A stretch of 64,000 nt of DNA from Patiria miniata. Its lineage: Eukaryota; Echinodermata; Asteroidea; Valvatida; Asterinidae. A program made the translations under genes and the position numbers. The notes beneath the pieces were generated by a model. The model worked only from the letters and a program-made list of their open reading frames with translations, did not search any database and had not been told where the DNA came from. Location of the stretch: NCBI RefSeq assembly GCF_015706575.1, contig NW_024037056.1, forward strand, positions 12,227,176 through 12,291,175, given 5' to 3'. This document shows, piece by piece, positions 1-12,826 of this stretch; position 1 is the first letter of the stretch, and each line of letters opens with the position of its first letter.

Positions 1-3000
1 TGAAACTTTTGGAGTGAGCCCCAGAAGTAGGTGCATGATGCCCCCAGTTTCGTTTTTGTGCAGTAAGTCCCATAGCAAGGGCTGTCAGCGCCAGCCTACA
101 TGGCTCTCATGAGTCGCGGTCTAAAGGTATCTCAACATGGATGGATTTTGACAAACTATACCTTGGTGGATAGCGGATGAATAGGCCAACACGCTGACAA
201 ATTTGCAAGGCTTCTGACTTGAAACTTTTGGAGTGAGCCCCAGAAGTAGGTGCATGATGCCCCCAGTTTCGTTTTTGTGCAGTAAGTCCCATAGCAAGGG
301 CTGTCAGCGCCAGCCTACATGGCTCTCATGAGTCGCGGTCTAAAGGTATCTCAACATGGATGGATTTTGACAAACTATACCTTGGTGGATAGCGGATGAA
401 TAGGCCAACACGCTGACAAATTTGCAAGGCTTCTGACTTGAAACTTTTGGAGTGAGCCCCAGAAGTAGGTGCATGATGCCCCCAGTTTCGTTTTTGTGCA
501 GTAAGTCCCATAGCAAGGGCTGTCAGCGCCAGCCTACATGGCTCTCATGAGTCGCGGTCTAAAGGTATCTCAACATGGATGGATTTTGACAAACTATACC
601 TTGGTGGATAGCGGATGAATAGGCCAACACGCTGACAAATTTGCAAGGCTTCTGACTTGAAACTTTTGGAGTGAGCCCCAGAAGTAGGTGCATGATGCCC
701 CCAGTTTCGTTTTTGTGCAGTAAGTCCCATAGCAAGGGCTGTCAGCGCCAGCCTACATGGCTCTCATGAGTCGCGGTCTAAAGGTATCTCAACATGGATG
801 GATTTTGACAAACTATACCTTGGTGGATAGCGGATGAATAGGCCAACACGCTGACAAATTTGCAAGGCTTCTGACTTGAAACTTTTGGAGTGAGCCCCAG
901 AAGTAGGTGCATGATGCCCCCAGTTTCGTTTTTGTGCAGTAAGTCCCATAGCAAGGGCTGTCAGCGCCAGCCTACATGGCTCTCATGAGTCGCGGTCTAA
1001 AGGTATCTCAACATGGATGGATTTTGACAAACTATACCTTGGTGGATAGCGGATGAATAGGCCAACACGCTGACAAATTTGCAAGGCTTCTGACTTGAAA
1101 CTTTTGGAGTGAGCCCCAGAAGTAGGTGCATGATGCCCCCAGTTTCGTTTTTGTGCAGTAAGTCCCATAGCAAGGGCTGTCAGCGCCAGCCTACATGGCT
1201 CTCATGAGTCGCGGTCTAAAGGTATCTCAACATGGATGGATTTTGACAAACTATACCTTGGTGGATAGCGGATGAATAGGCCAACACGCTGACAAATTTG
1301 CAAGGCTTCTGACTTGAAACTTTTGGAGTGAGCCCCAGAAGTAGGTGCATGATGCCCCCAGTTTCGTTTTTGTGCAGTAAGTCCCATAGCAAGGGCTGTC
1401 AGCGCCAGCCTACATGGCTCTCATGAGTCGCGGTCTAAAGGTATCTCAACATGGATGGATTTTGACAAACTATACCTTGGTGGATAGCGGATGAATAGGC
1501 CAACACGCTGACAAATTTGCAAGGCTTCTGACTTGAAACTTTTGGAGTGAGCCCCAGAAGTAGGTGCATGATGCCCCCAGTTTCGTTTTTGTGCAGTAAG
1601 TCCCATAGCAAGGGCTGTCAGCGCCAGCCTACATGGCTCTCATGAGTCGCGGTCTAAAGGTATCTCAACATGGATGGATTTTGACAAACTATACCTTGGT
1701 GGATAGCGGATGAATAGGCCAACACGCTGACAAATTTGCAAGGCTTCTGACTTGAAACTTTTGGAGTGAGCCCCAGAAGTAGGTGCATGATGCCCCCAGT
1801 TTCGTTTTTGTGCAGTAAGTCCCATAGCAAGGGCTGTCAGCGCCAGCCTACATGGCTCTCATGAGTCGCGGTCTAAAGGTATCTCAACATGGATGGATTT
1901 TGACAAACTATACCTTGGTGGATAGCGGATGAATAGGCCAACACGCTGACAAATTTGCAAGGCTTCTGACTTGAAACTTTTGGAGTGAGCCCCAGAAGTA
2001 GGTGCATGATGCCCCCAGTTTCGTTTTTGTGCAGTAAGTCCCATAGCAAGGGCTGTCAGCGCCAGCCTACATGGCTCTCATGAGTCGCGGTCTAAAGGTA
2101 TCTCAACATGGATGGATTTTGACAAACTATACCTTGGTGGATAGCGGATGAATAGGCCAACACGCTGACAAATTTGCAAGGCTTCTGACTTGAAACTTTT
2201 GGAGTGAGCCCCAGAAGTAGGTGCATGATGCCCCCAGTTTCGTTTTTGTGCAGTAAGTCCCATAGCAAGGGCTGTCAGCGCCAGCCTACATGGCTCTCAT
2301 GAGTCGCGGTCTAAAGGTATCTCAACATGGATGGATTTTGACAAACTATACCTTGGTGGATAGCGGATGAATAGGCCAACACGCTGACAAATTTGCAAGG
2401 CTTCTGACTTGAAACTTTTGGAGTGAGCCCCAGAAGTAGGTGCATGATGCCCCCAGTTTCGTTTTTGTGCAGTAAGTCCCATAGCAAGGGCTGTCAGCGC
2501 CAGCCTACATGGCTCTCATGAGTCGCGGTCTAAAGGTATCTCAACATGGATGGATTTTGACAAACTATACCTTGGTGGATAGCGGATGAATAGGCCAACA
2601 CGCTGACAAATTTGCAAGGCTTCTGACTTGAAACTTTTGGAGTGAGCCCCAGAAGTAGGTGCATGATGCCCCCAGTTTCGTTTTTGTGCAGTAAGTCCCA
2701 TAGCAAGGGCTGTCAGCGCCAGCCTACATGGCTCTCATGAGTCGCGGTCTAAAGGTATCTCAACATGGATGGATTTTGACAAACTATACCTTGGTGGATA
2801 GCGGATGAATAGGCCAACACGCTGACAAATTTGCAAGGCTTCTGACTTGAAACTTTTGGAGTGAGCCCCAGAAGTAGGTGCATGATGCCCCCAGTTTCGT
2901 TTTTGTGCAGTAAGTCCCATAGCAAGGGCTGTCAGCGCCAGCCTACATGGCTCTCATGAGTCGCGGTCTAAAGGTATCTCAACATGGATGGATTTTGACA

Positions 3001-6000
3001 AACTATACCTTGGTGGATAGCGGATGAATAGGCCAACACGCTGACAAATTTGCAAGGCTTCTGACTTGAAACTTTTGGAGTGAGCCCCAGAAGTAGGTGC
3101 ATGATGCCCCCAGTTTCGTTTTTGTGCAGTAAGTCCCATAGCAAGGGCTGTCAGCGCCAGCCTACATGGCTCTCATGAGTCGCGGTCTAAAGGTATCTCA
3201 ACATGGATGGATTTTGACAAACTATACCTTGGTGGATAGCGGATGAATAGGCCAACACGCTGACAAATTTGCAAGGCTTCTGACTTGAAACTTTTGGAGT
3301 GAGCCCCAGAAGTAGGTGCATGATGCCCCCAGTTTCGTTTTTGTGCAGTAAGTCCCATAGCAAGGGCTGTCAGCGCCAGCCTACATGGCTCTCATGAGTC
3401 GCGGTCTAAAGGTATCTCAACATGGATGGATTTTGACAAACTATACCTTGGTGGATAGCGGATGAATAGGCCAACACGCTGACAAATTTGCAAGGCTTCT
3501 GACTTGAAACTTTTGGAGTGAGCCCCAGAAGTAGGTGCATGATGCCCCCAGTTTCGTTTTTGTGCAGTAAGTCCCATAGCAAGGGCTGTCAGCGCCAGCC
3601 TACATGGCTCTCATGAGTCGCGGTCTAAAGGTATCTCAACATGGATGGATTTTGACAAACTATACCTTGGTGGATAGCGGATGAATAGGCCAACACGCTG
3701 ACAAATTTGCAAGGCTTCTGACTTGAAACTTTTGGAGTGAGCCCCAGAAGTAGGTGCATGATGCCCCCAGTTTCGTTTTTGTGCAGTAAGTCCCATAGCA
3801 AGGGCTGTCAGCGCCAGCCTACATGGCTCTCATGAGTCGCGGTCTAAAGGTATCTCAACATGGATGGATTTTGACAAACTATACCTTGGTGGATAGCGGA
3901 TGAATAGGCCAACACGCTGACAAATTTGCAAGGCTTCTGACTTGAAACTTTTGGAGTGAGCCCCAGAAGTAGGTGCATGATGCCCCCAGTTTCGTTTTTG
4001 TGCAGTAAGTCCCATAGCAAGGGCTGTCAGCGCCAGCCTACATGGCTCTCATGAGTCGCGGTCTAAAGGTATCTCAACATGGATGGATTTTGACAAACTA
4101 TACCTTGGTGGATAGCGGATGAATAGGCCAACACGCTGACAAATTTGCAAGGCTTCTGACTTGAAACTTTTGGAGTGAGCCCCAGAAGTAGGTGCATGAT
4201 GCCCCCAGTTTCGTTTTTGTGCAGTAAGTCCCATAGCAAGGGCTGTCAGCGCCAGCCTACATGGCTCTCATGAGTCGCGGTCTAAAGGTATCTCAACATG
4301 GATGGATTTTGACAAACTATACCTTGGTGGATAGCGGATGAATAGGCCAACACGCTGACAAATTTGCAAGGCTTCTGACTTGAAACTTTTGGAGTGAGCC
4401 CCAGAAGTAGGTGCATGATGCCCCCAGTTTCGTTTTTGTGCAGTAAGTCCCATAGCAAGGGCTGTCAGCGCCAGCCTACATGGCTCTCATGAGTCGCGGT
4501 CTAAAGGTATCTCAACATGGATGGATTTTGACAAACTATACCTTGGTGGATAGCGGATGAATAGGCCAACACGCTGACAAATTTGCAAGGCTTCTGACTT
4601 GAAACTTTTGGAGTGAGCCCCAGAAGTAGGTGCATGATGCCCCCAGTTTCGTTTTTGTGCAGTAAGTCCCATAGCAAGGGCTGTCAGCGCCAGCCTACAT
4701 GGCTCTCATGAGTCGCGGTCTAAAGGTATCTCAACATGGATGGATTTTGACAAACTATACCTTGGTGGATAGCGGATGAATAGGCCAACACGCTGACAAA
4801 TTTGCAAGGCTTCTGACTTGAAACTTTTGGAGTGAGCCCCAGAAGTAGGTGCATGATGCCCCCAGTTTCGTTTTTGTGCAGTAAGTCCCATAGCAAGGGC
4901 TGTCAGCGCCAGCCTACATGGCTCTCATGAGTCGCGGTCTAAAGGTATCTCAACATGGATGGATTTTGACAAACTATACCTTGGTGGATAGCGGATGAAT
5001 AGGCCAACACGCTGACAAATTTGCAAGGCTTCTGACTTGAAACTTTTGGAGTGAGCCCCAGAAGTAGGTGCATGATGCCCCCAGTTTCGTTTTTGTGCAG
5101 TAAGTCCCATAGCAAGGGCTGTCAGCGCCAGCCTACATGGCTCTCATGAGTCGCGGTCTAAAGGTATCTCAACATGGATGGATTTTGACAAACTATACCT
5201 TGGTGGATAGCGGATGAATAGGCCAACACGCTGACAAATTTGCAAGGCTTCTGACTTGAAACTTTTGGAGTGAGCCCCAGAAGTAGGTGCATGATGCCCC
5301 CAGTTTCGTTTTTGTGCAGTAAGTCCCATAGCAAGGGCTGTCAGCGCCAGCCTACATGGCTCTCATGAGTCGCGGTCTAAAGGTATCTCAACATGGATGG
5401 ATTTTGACAAACTATACCTTGGTGGATAGCGGATGAATAGGCCAACACGCTGACAAATTTGCAAGGCTTCTGACTTGAAACTTTTGGAGTGAGCCCCAGA
5501 AGTAGGTGCATGATGCCCCCAGTTTCGTTTTTGTGCAGTAAGTCCCATAGCAAGGGCTGTCAGCGCCAGCCTACATGGCTCTCATGAGTCGCGGTCTAAA
5601 GGTATCTCAACATGGATGGATTTTGACAAACTATACCTTGGTGGATAGCGGATGAATAGGCCAACACGCTGACAAATTTGCAAGGCTTCTGACTTGAAAC
5701 TTTTGGAGTGAGCCCCAGAAGTAGGTGCATGATGCCCCCAGTTTCGTTTTTGTGCAGTAAGTCCCATAGCAAGGGCTGTCAGCGCCAGCCTACATGGCTC
5801 TCATGAGTCGCGGTCTAAAGGTACCTCAACATGGATGGATTTTGACAAACTATACCTTGGTGGATAGCGGATGAATAGGCCAACACGCTGACAAATTTGC
5901 AAGGCTTCTGACTTGAAACTTTTGGAGTGAGCCCCAGAAGTAGGTGCATGATGCCCCCAGTTTCGTTTTTGTGCAGTAAGTCCCATAGCAAGGGCTGTCA

Positions 6001-9000
6001 GCGCCAGCCTACATGGCTCTCATGAGTCGCGGTCTAAAGGTATCTCAACATGGATGGATTTTGACAAACTATACCTTGGTGGATAGCGGATGAATAGGCC
6101 AACACGCTGACAAATTTGCAAGGCTTCTGACTTGAAACTTTTGGAGTGAGCCCCAGAAGTAGGTGCATGATGCCCCCAGTTTCGTTTTTGTGCAGTAAGT
6201 CCCATAGCAAGGGCTGTCAGCGCCAGCCTACATGGCTCTCATGAGTCGCGGTCTAAAGGTATCTCAACATGGATGGATTTTGACAAACTATACCTTGGTG
6301 GATAGCGGATGAATAGGCCAACACGCTGACAAATTTGCAAGGCTTCTGACTTGAAACTTTTGGAGTGAGCCCCAGAAGTAGGTGCATGATGCCCCCAGTT
6401 TCGTTTTTGTGCAGTAAGTCCCATAGCAAGGGCTGTCAGCGCCAGCCTACATGGCTCTCATGAGTCGCGGTCTAAAGGTACCTCAACATGGATGGATTTT
6501 GACAAACTATACCTTGGTGGATAGCGGATGAATAGGCCAACACGCTGACAAATTTGCAAGGCTTCTGACTTGAAACTTTTGGAGTGAGCCCCAGAAGTAG
6601 GTGCATGATGCCCCCAGTTTCGTTTTTGTGCAGTAAGTCCCATAGCAAGGGCTGTCAGCGCCAGCCTACATGGCTCTCATGAGTCGCGGTCTAAAGGTAT
6701 CTCAACATGGATGGATTTTGACAAACTATACCTTGGTGGATAGCGGATGAATAGGCCAACACGCTGACAAATTTGCAAGGCTTCTGACTTGAAACTTTTG
6801 GAGTGAGCCCCAGAAGTAGGTGCATGATGCCCCCAGTTTCGTTTTTGTGCAGTAAGTCCCATAGCAAGGGCTGTCAGCGCCAGCCTACATGGCTCTCATG
6901 AGTCGCGGTCTAAAGGTATCTCAACATGGATGGATTTTGACAAACTATACCTTGGTGGATAGCGGATGAATAGGCCAACACGCTGACAAATTTGCAAGGC
7001 TTCTGACTTGAAACTTTTGGAGTGAGCCCCAGAAGTAGGTGCATGATGCCCCCAGTTTCGTTTTTGTGCAGTAAGTCCCATAGCAAGGGCTGTCAGCGCC
7101 AGCCTACATGGCTCTCATGAGTCGCGGTCTAAAGGTACCTCAACATGGATGGATTTTGACAAACTATACCTTGGTGGATAGCGGATGAATAGGCCAACAC
7201 GCTGACAAATTTGCAAGGCTTCTGACTTGAAACTTTTGGAGTGAGCCCCAGAAGTAGGTGCATGATGCCCCCAGTTTCGTTTTTGTGCAGTAAGTCCCAT
7301 AGCAAGGGCTGTCAGCGCCAGCCTACATGGCTCTCATGAGTCGCGGTCTAAAGGTATCTCAACATGGATGGATTTTGACAAACTATACCTTGGTGGATAG
7401 CGGATGAATAGGCCAACACGCTGACAAATTTGCAAGGCTTCTGACTTGAAACTTTTGGAGTGAGCCCCAGAAGTAGGTGCATGATGCCCCCAGTTTCGTT
7501 TTTGTGCAGTAAGTCCCATAGCAAGGGCTGTCAGCGCCAGCCTACATGGCTCTCATGAGTCGCGGTCTAAAGGTATCTCAACATGGATGGATTTTGACAA
7601 ACTATACCTTGGTGGATAGCGGATGAATAGGCCAACACGCTGACAAATTTGCAAGGCTTCTGACTTGAAACTTTTGGAGTGAGCCCCAGAAGTAGGTGCA
7701 TGATGCCCCCAGTTTCGTTTTTGTGCAGTAAGTCCCATAGCAAGGGCTGTCAGCGCCAGCCTACATGGCTCTCATGAGTCGCGGTCTAAAGGTATCTCAA
7801 CATGGATGGATTTTGACAAACTATACCTTGGTGGATAGCGGATGAATAGGCCAACACGCTGACAAATTTGCAAGGCTTCTGACTTGAAACTTTTGGAGTG
7901 AGCCCCAGAAGTAGGTGCATGATGCCCCCAGTTTCGTTTTTGTGCAGTAAGTCCCATAGCAAGGGCTGTCAGCGCCAGCCTACATGGCTCTCATGAGTCG
8001 CGGTCTAAAGGTACCTCAACATGGATGGATTTTGACAAACTATACCTTGGTGGATAGCGGATGAATAGGCCAACACGCTGACAAATTTGCAAGGCTTCTG
8101 ACTTGAAACTTTTGGAGTGAGCCCCAGAAGTAGGTGCATGATGCCCCCAGTTTCGTTTTTGTGCAGTAAGTCCCATAGCAAGGGCTGTCAGCGCCAGCCT
8201 ACATGGCTCTCATGAGTCGCGGTCTAAAGGTATCTCAACATGGATGGATTTTGACAAACTATACCTTGGTGGATAGCGGATGAATAGGCCAACACGCTGA
8301 CAAATTTGCAAGGCTTCTGACTTGAAACTTTTGGAGTGAGCCCCAGAAGTAGGTGCATGATGCCCCCAGTTTCGTTTTTGTGCAGTAAGTCCCATAGCAA
8401 GGGCTGTCAGCGCCAGCCTACATGGCTCTCATGAGTCGCGGTCTAAAGGTACCTCAACATGGATGGATTTTGACAAACTATACCTTGGTGGATAGCGGAT
8501 GAATAGGCCAACACGCTGACAAATTTGCAAGGCTTCTGACTTGAAACTTTTGGAGTGAGCCCCAGAAGTAGGTGCATGATGCCCCCAGTTTCGTTTTTGT
8601 GCAGTAAGTCCCATAGCAAGGGCTGTCAGCGCCAGCCTACATGGCTCTCATGAGTCGCGGTCTAAAGGTATCTCAACATGGATGGATTTTGACAAACTAT
8701 ACCTTGGTGGATAGCGGATGAATAGGCCAACAAGCTGACAAATTTGCAAGGCTTCTGACTTGAAACTTTTGGAGTGAGCCCCAGAAGTAGGTGCATGATG
8801 CCCCCAGTTTCGTTTTTGTGCAGTAAGTCCCATAGCAAGGGCTGTCAGCGCCAGCCTACATGGCTCTCATGAGTCGCGGTCTAAAGGTACCTCAACATGG
8901 ATGGATTTTGACAAACTATACCTTGGTGGATAGCGGATGAATAGGCCAACAAGCTGACAAATTTGCAAGGCTTCAGACTTGAAACTTTTGGAGTGAGCCC

Positions 9001-12000
9001 CAGAAGTAGGTGCATGATGCCCCCAGTTTCGTTTTTGTGCAGTAAGTCCCATAGCAAGGGCTGTCAGCGCCAGCCTACATGGCTCTCATGAGTCGCGGTC
9101 TAAAGGTACCTCAACATGGATGGATTTTGACAAACTATACCTTGGTGGATAGCGGATGAATAGGCCAACACGCTGACAAATTTGCAAGGCTTCTGACTTG
9201 AAACTTTTGGAGTGAGCCCCAGAAGTAGGTGCATGATGCCCCCAGTTTCGTTTTTGTGCAGTAAGTCCCATAGCAAGGGCTGTCAGCGCCAGCCTACATG
9301 GCTCTCATGAGTCGCGGTCTAAAGGTACCTCAACATGGATGGATTTTGACAAACTATACCTTGGTGGATAGCGGATGAATAGGCCAACACGCTGACAAAT
9401 TTGCAAGGCTTCTGACTTGAAACTTTTGGAGTGAGCCCCAGAAGTAGGTGCATGATGCCCCCAGTTTCGTTTTTGTGCAGTAAGTCCCATAGCAAGGGCT
9501 GTCAGCGCCAGCCTACATGGCTCTCATGAGTCGCGGTCTAAAGGTACCTCAACATGGATGGATTTTGACAAACTATACCTTGGTGGATAGCGGATGAATA
9601 GGCCAACACGCTGACAAATTTGCAAGGCTTCTGACTTGAAACTTTTGGAGTGAGCCCCAGAAGTAGGTGCATGATGCCCCCAGTTTCGTTTTTGTGCAGT
9701 AAGTCCCATAGCAAGGGCTGTCAGCGCCAGCCTACATGGCTCTCATGAGTCGCGGTCTAAAGGTATCTCAACATGGATGGATTTTGACAAACTATACCTT
9801 GGTGGATAGCGGATGAATAGGCCAACACGCTGACAAATTTGCAAGGCTTCTGACTTGAAACTTTTGGAGTGAGCCCCAGAAGTAGGTGCATGATGCCCCC
9901 AGTTTCGTTTTTGTGCAGTAAGTCCCATAGCAAGGGCTGTCAGCGCCAGCCTACATGGCTCTCATGAGTCGCGGTCTAAAGGTACCTCAACATGGATGGA
10001 TTTTGACAAACTATACCTTGGTGGATAGCGGATGAATAGGCCAACACGCTGACAAATTTGCAAGGCTTCTGACTTGAAACTTTTGGAGTGAGCCCCAGAA
10101 GTAGGTGCATGATGCCCCCAGTTTCGTTTTTGTGCAGTAAGTCCCATAGCAAGGGCTGTCAGCGCCAGCCTACATGGCTCTCATGAGTCGCGGTCTAAAG
10201 GTATCTCAACATGGATGGATTTTGACAAACTATACCTTGGTGGATAGCGGATGAATAGGCCAACACGCTGACAAATTTGCAAGGCTTCTGACTTGAAACT
10301 TTTGGAGTGAGCCCCAGAAGTAGGTGCATGATGCCCCCAGTTTCGTTTTTGTGCAGTAAGTCCCATAGCAAGGGCTGTCAGCGCCAGCCTACATGGCTCT
10401 CATGAGTCGCGGTCTAAAGGTATCTCAACATGGATGGATTTTGACAAACTATACCTTGGTGGATAGCGGATGAATAGGCCAACAAGCTGACAAATTTGCA
10501 AGGCTTCAGACTTGAAACTTTTGGAGTGAGCCCCAGAAGTAGGTGCATGATGCCCCCAGTTTCGTTTTTGTGCAGTAAGTCCCATAGCAAGGGCTGTCAG
10601 CGCCAGCCTACATGGCTCTCATGAGTCGCGGTCTAAAGGTACCTCAACATGGATGGATTTTGACAAACTATACCTTGGTGGATAGCGGATGAATAGGCCA
10701 ACACGCTGACAAATTTGCAAGGCTTCTGACTTGAAACTTTTGGAGTGAGCCCCAGAAGTAGGTGCATGATGCCCCCAGTTTCGTTTTTGTGCAGTAAGTC
10801 CCATAGCAAGGGCTGTCAGCGCCAGCCTACATGGCTCTCATGAGTCGCGGTCTAAAGGTACCTCAACATGGATGGATTTTGACAAACTATACCTTGGTGG
10901 ATAGCGGATGAATAGGCCAACACGCTGACAAATTTGCAAGGCTTCTGACTTGAAACTTTTGGAGTGAGCCCCAGAAGTAGGTGCATGATGCCCCCAGTTT
11001 CGTTTTTGTGCAGTAAGTCCCATAGCAAGGGCTGTCAGCGCCAGCCTACATGGCTCTCATGAGTCGCGGTCTAAAGGTACCTCAACATAGATGGATTTTG
11101 ACAAACTATACCTTGGTGGATAGCGGATGAATAGGCCAACACGCTGACAAATTTGCAAGGCTTCTGACTTGAAACTTTTGGAGTGAGCCCCAGAAGTAGG
11201 TGCATGATGCCCCCAGTTTCGTTTTTGTGCAGTAAGTCCCATAGCAAGGGCTGTCAGCGCCAGCCTACATGGCTCTCATGAGTCGCGGTCTAAAGGTACC
11301 TCAACATGGATGGATTTTGACAAACTATACCTTGGTGGATAGCGGATGAATAGGCCAACACGCTGACAAATTTGCAAGGCTTCTGACTTGAAACTTTTGG
11401 AGTGAGCCCCAGAAGTAGGTGCATGATGCCCCCAGTTTCGTTTTTGTGCAGTAAGTCCCATAGCAAGGGCTGTCAGCGCCAGCCTACATGGCTCTCATGA
11501 GTCGCGGTCTAAAGGTATCTCAACATGGATGGATTTTGACAAACTATACCTTGGTGGATAGCGGATGAATAGGCCAACACGCTGACAAATTTGCAAGGCT
11601 TCTGACTTGAAACTTTTGGAGTGAGCCCCAGAAGTAGGTGCATGATGCCCCCAGTTTCGTTTTTGTGCAGTAAGTCCCATAGCAAGGGCTGTCAGCGCCA
11701 GCCTACATGGCTCTCATGAGTCGCGGTCTAAAGGTATCTCAACATGGATGGATTTTGACAAACTATACCTTGGTGGATAGCGGATGAATAGGCCAACAAG
11801 CTGACAAATTTGCAAGGCTTCTGACTTGAAACTTTTGGAGTGAGCCCCAGAAGTAGGTGCATGATGCCCCCAGTTTCGTTTTTGTGCAGTAAGTCCCATA
11901 GCAAGGGCTGTCAGCGCCAGCCTACATGGCTCTCATGAGTCGCGGTCTAAAGGTATCTCAACATGGATGGATTTTGACAAACTATACCTTGGTGGATAGC

Positions 12001-12826
12001 GGATGAATAGGCCAACAAGCTGACAAATTTGCAAGGCTTCAGACTTGAAACTTTTGGAGTGAGCCCCAGAGGTAGGTGCATGATGCCCCCAGTTTCGTTT
12101 TTGTGCAGTAAGTCCCATAGCAAGGGCTGTCAGCGCCAGCCTACATGGCTCTCATGAGTCGCGGTCTAAAGGTACCTCAACATGGATGGATTTTGACAAA
12201 CTATACCTTGGTGGTAGCGGATGAATAGGCCAACACGCTGACAAATTTGCAAGGCTTCTGACTTGAAACTTTTGGAGTGAGCCCAGAAGTAGGTGCATGA
12301 TGCCCCCAGTTTCGTTTTTGTGCAGTAAGTCCCATAGCAAGGGCTGTCAGCGCCAGCCTACATGGCTCTCATGAGTCGCGGTCTAAAGGTACCTCAACAT
12401 GGATGGATTTTGACAAACTATACCTTGGTGGATAGCGGATGAATAGGCCAACACGCTGACAAATTTGCAAGGCTTCTGACTTGAAACTTTTGGAGTGAGC
12501 CCCAGAAGTAGGTGCATGATGCCCCCAGTTTCGTTTTTGTGCAGTAAGTCCCATAGCAAGGGCTGTCAGCGCCAGCCTACATGGCTCTCATGAGTCGCGG
12601 TCTAAAGGTACCTCAACATGGATGGATTTTGACAAACTATACCTTGGTGGATAGCGGATGAATAGGCCAACACGCTGACAAATTTGCAAGGCTTCTGACT
12701 TGAAACTTTCGGAGTGAGCCCCAGAAGTAGGTGCATGATGCCCCCAGGTTCGTTTTTGTGCAGTAAGTCCCATAGCAAGGGCTGTCAGCGCCAGCCTACA
12801 TGGCTCTCATGAGTCGCGGTCTAAAG
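1..12826. repeat. Satellite array A, 219-bp unit, about 58.5 copies
   Basis: The sequence repeats exactly every 219 bases from the window edge (the array is cut by the left boundary). Units up to about position 5,800 look identical. Further right, a few single-base variants appear: GGTATC/GGTACC, ACACGCTG/ACAAGCTG and CTTCTGAC/CTTCAGAC. One unit (about 12,152-12,368) is 217 bp because of two one-base deletions. Each unit carries a 61-codon minus-strand reading frame only because 219 is a multiple of three with one stop per unit. No unique spacers, no rRNA, tRNA or histone similarity is visible. This is a tandem satellite, possibly pericentromeric or heterochromatic; that location is inference. 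Homogeneity on the left implies recent unequal exchange or amplification, or assembly smoothing. Confidence 0.97.
8867..12806. repeat. Seven-unit (1,533-bp) periodicity inside array A
   Basis: The CTTCAGAC variant occurs only in the units starting at 8,867, 10,400 and 11,933, which are exactly seven units (1,533 bp) apart. Each is linked to the ACAAGCTG variant. The flanking order of T/C variants at GGTA[T/C]C is also largely shared between the blocks. This is an incipient higher-order repeat at the right edge of the homogenised array. Earlier, the first C variants at units 5,801, 6,458 and 7,115 are three units (657 bp) apart. Confidence 0.8.

Noticed and set aside
107..12773. Array of identical 61-residue minus-strand genes
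   Set aside because: The frame exists only because 219 is a multiple of three with one stop per unit. It is broken in the 218-bp relatives, and variants are not biased to silent sites.
1..12806. CRISPR array
   Set aside because: The repeat is perfectly periodic at 219 bp with no unique spacers between short repeats, and the genome is clearly eukaryotic with GT-AG introns. It is a satellite.
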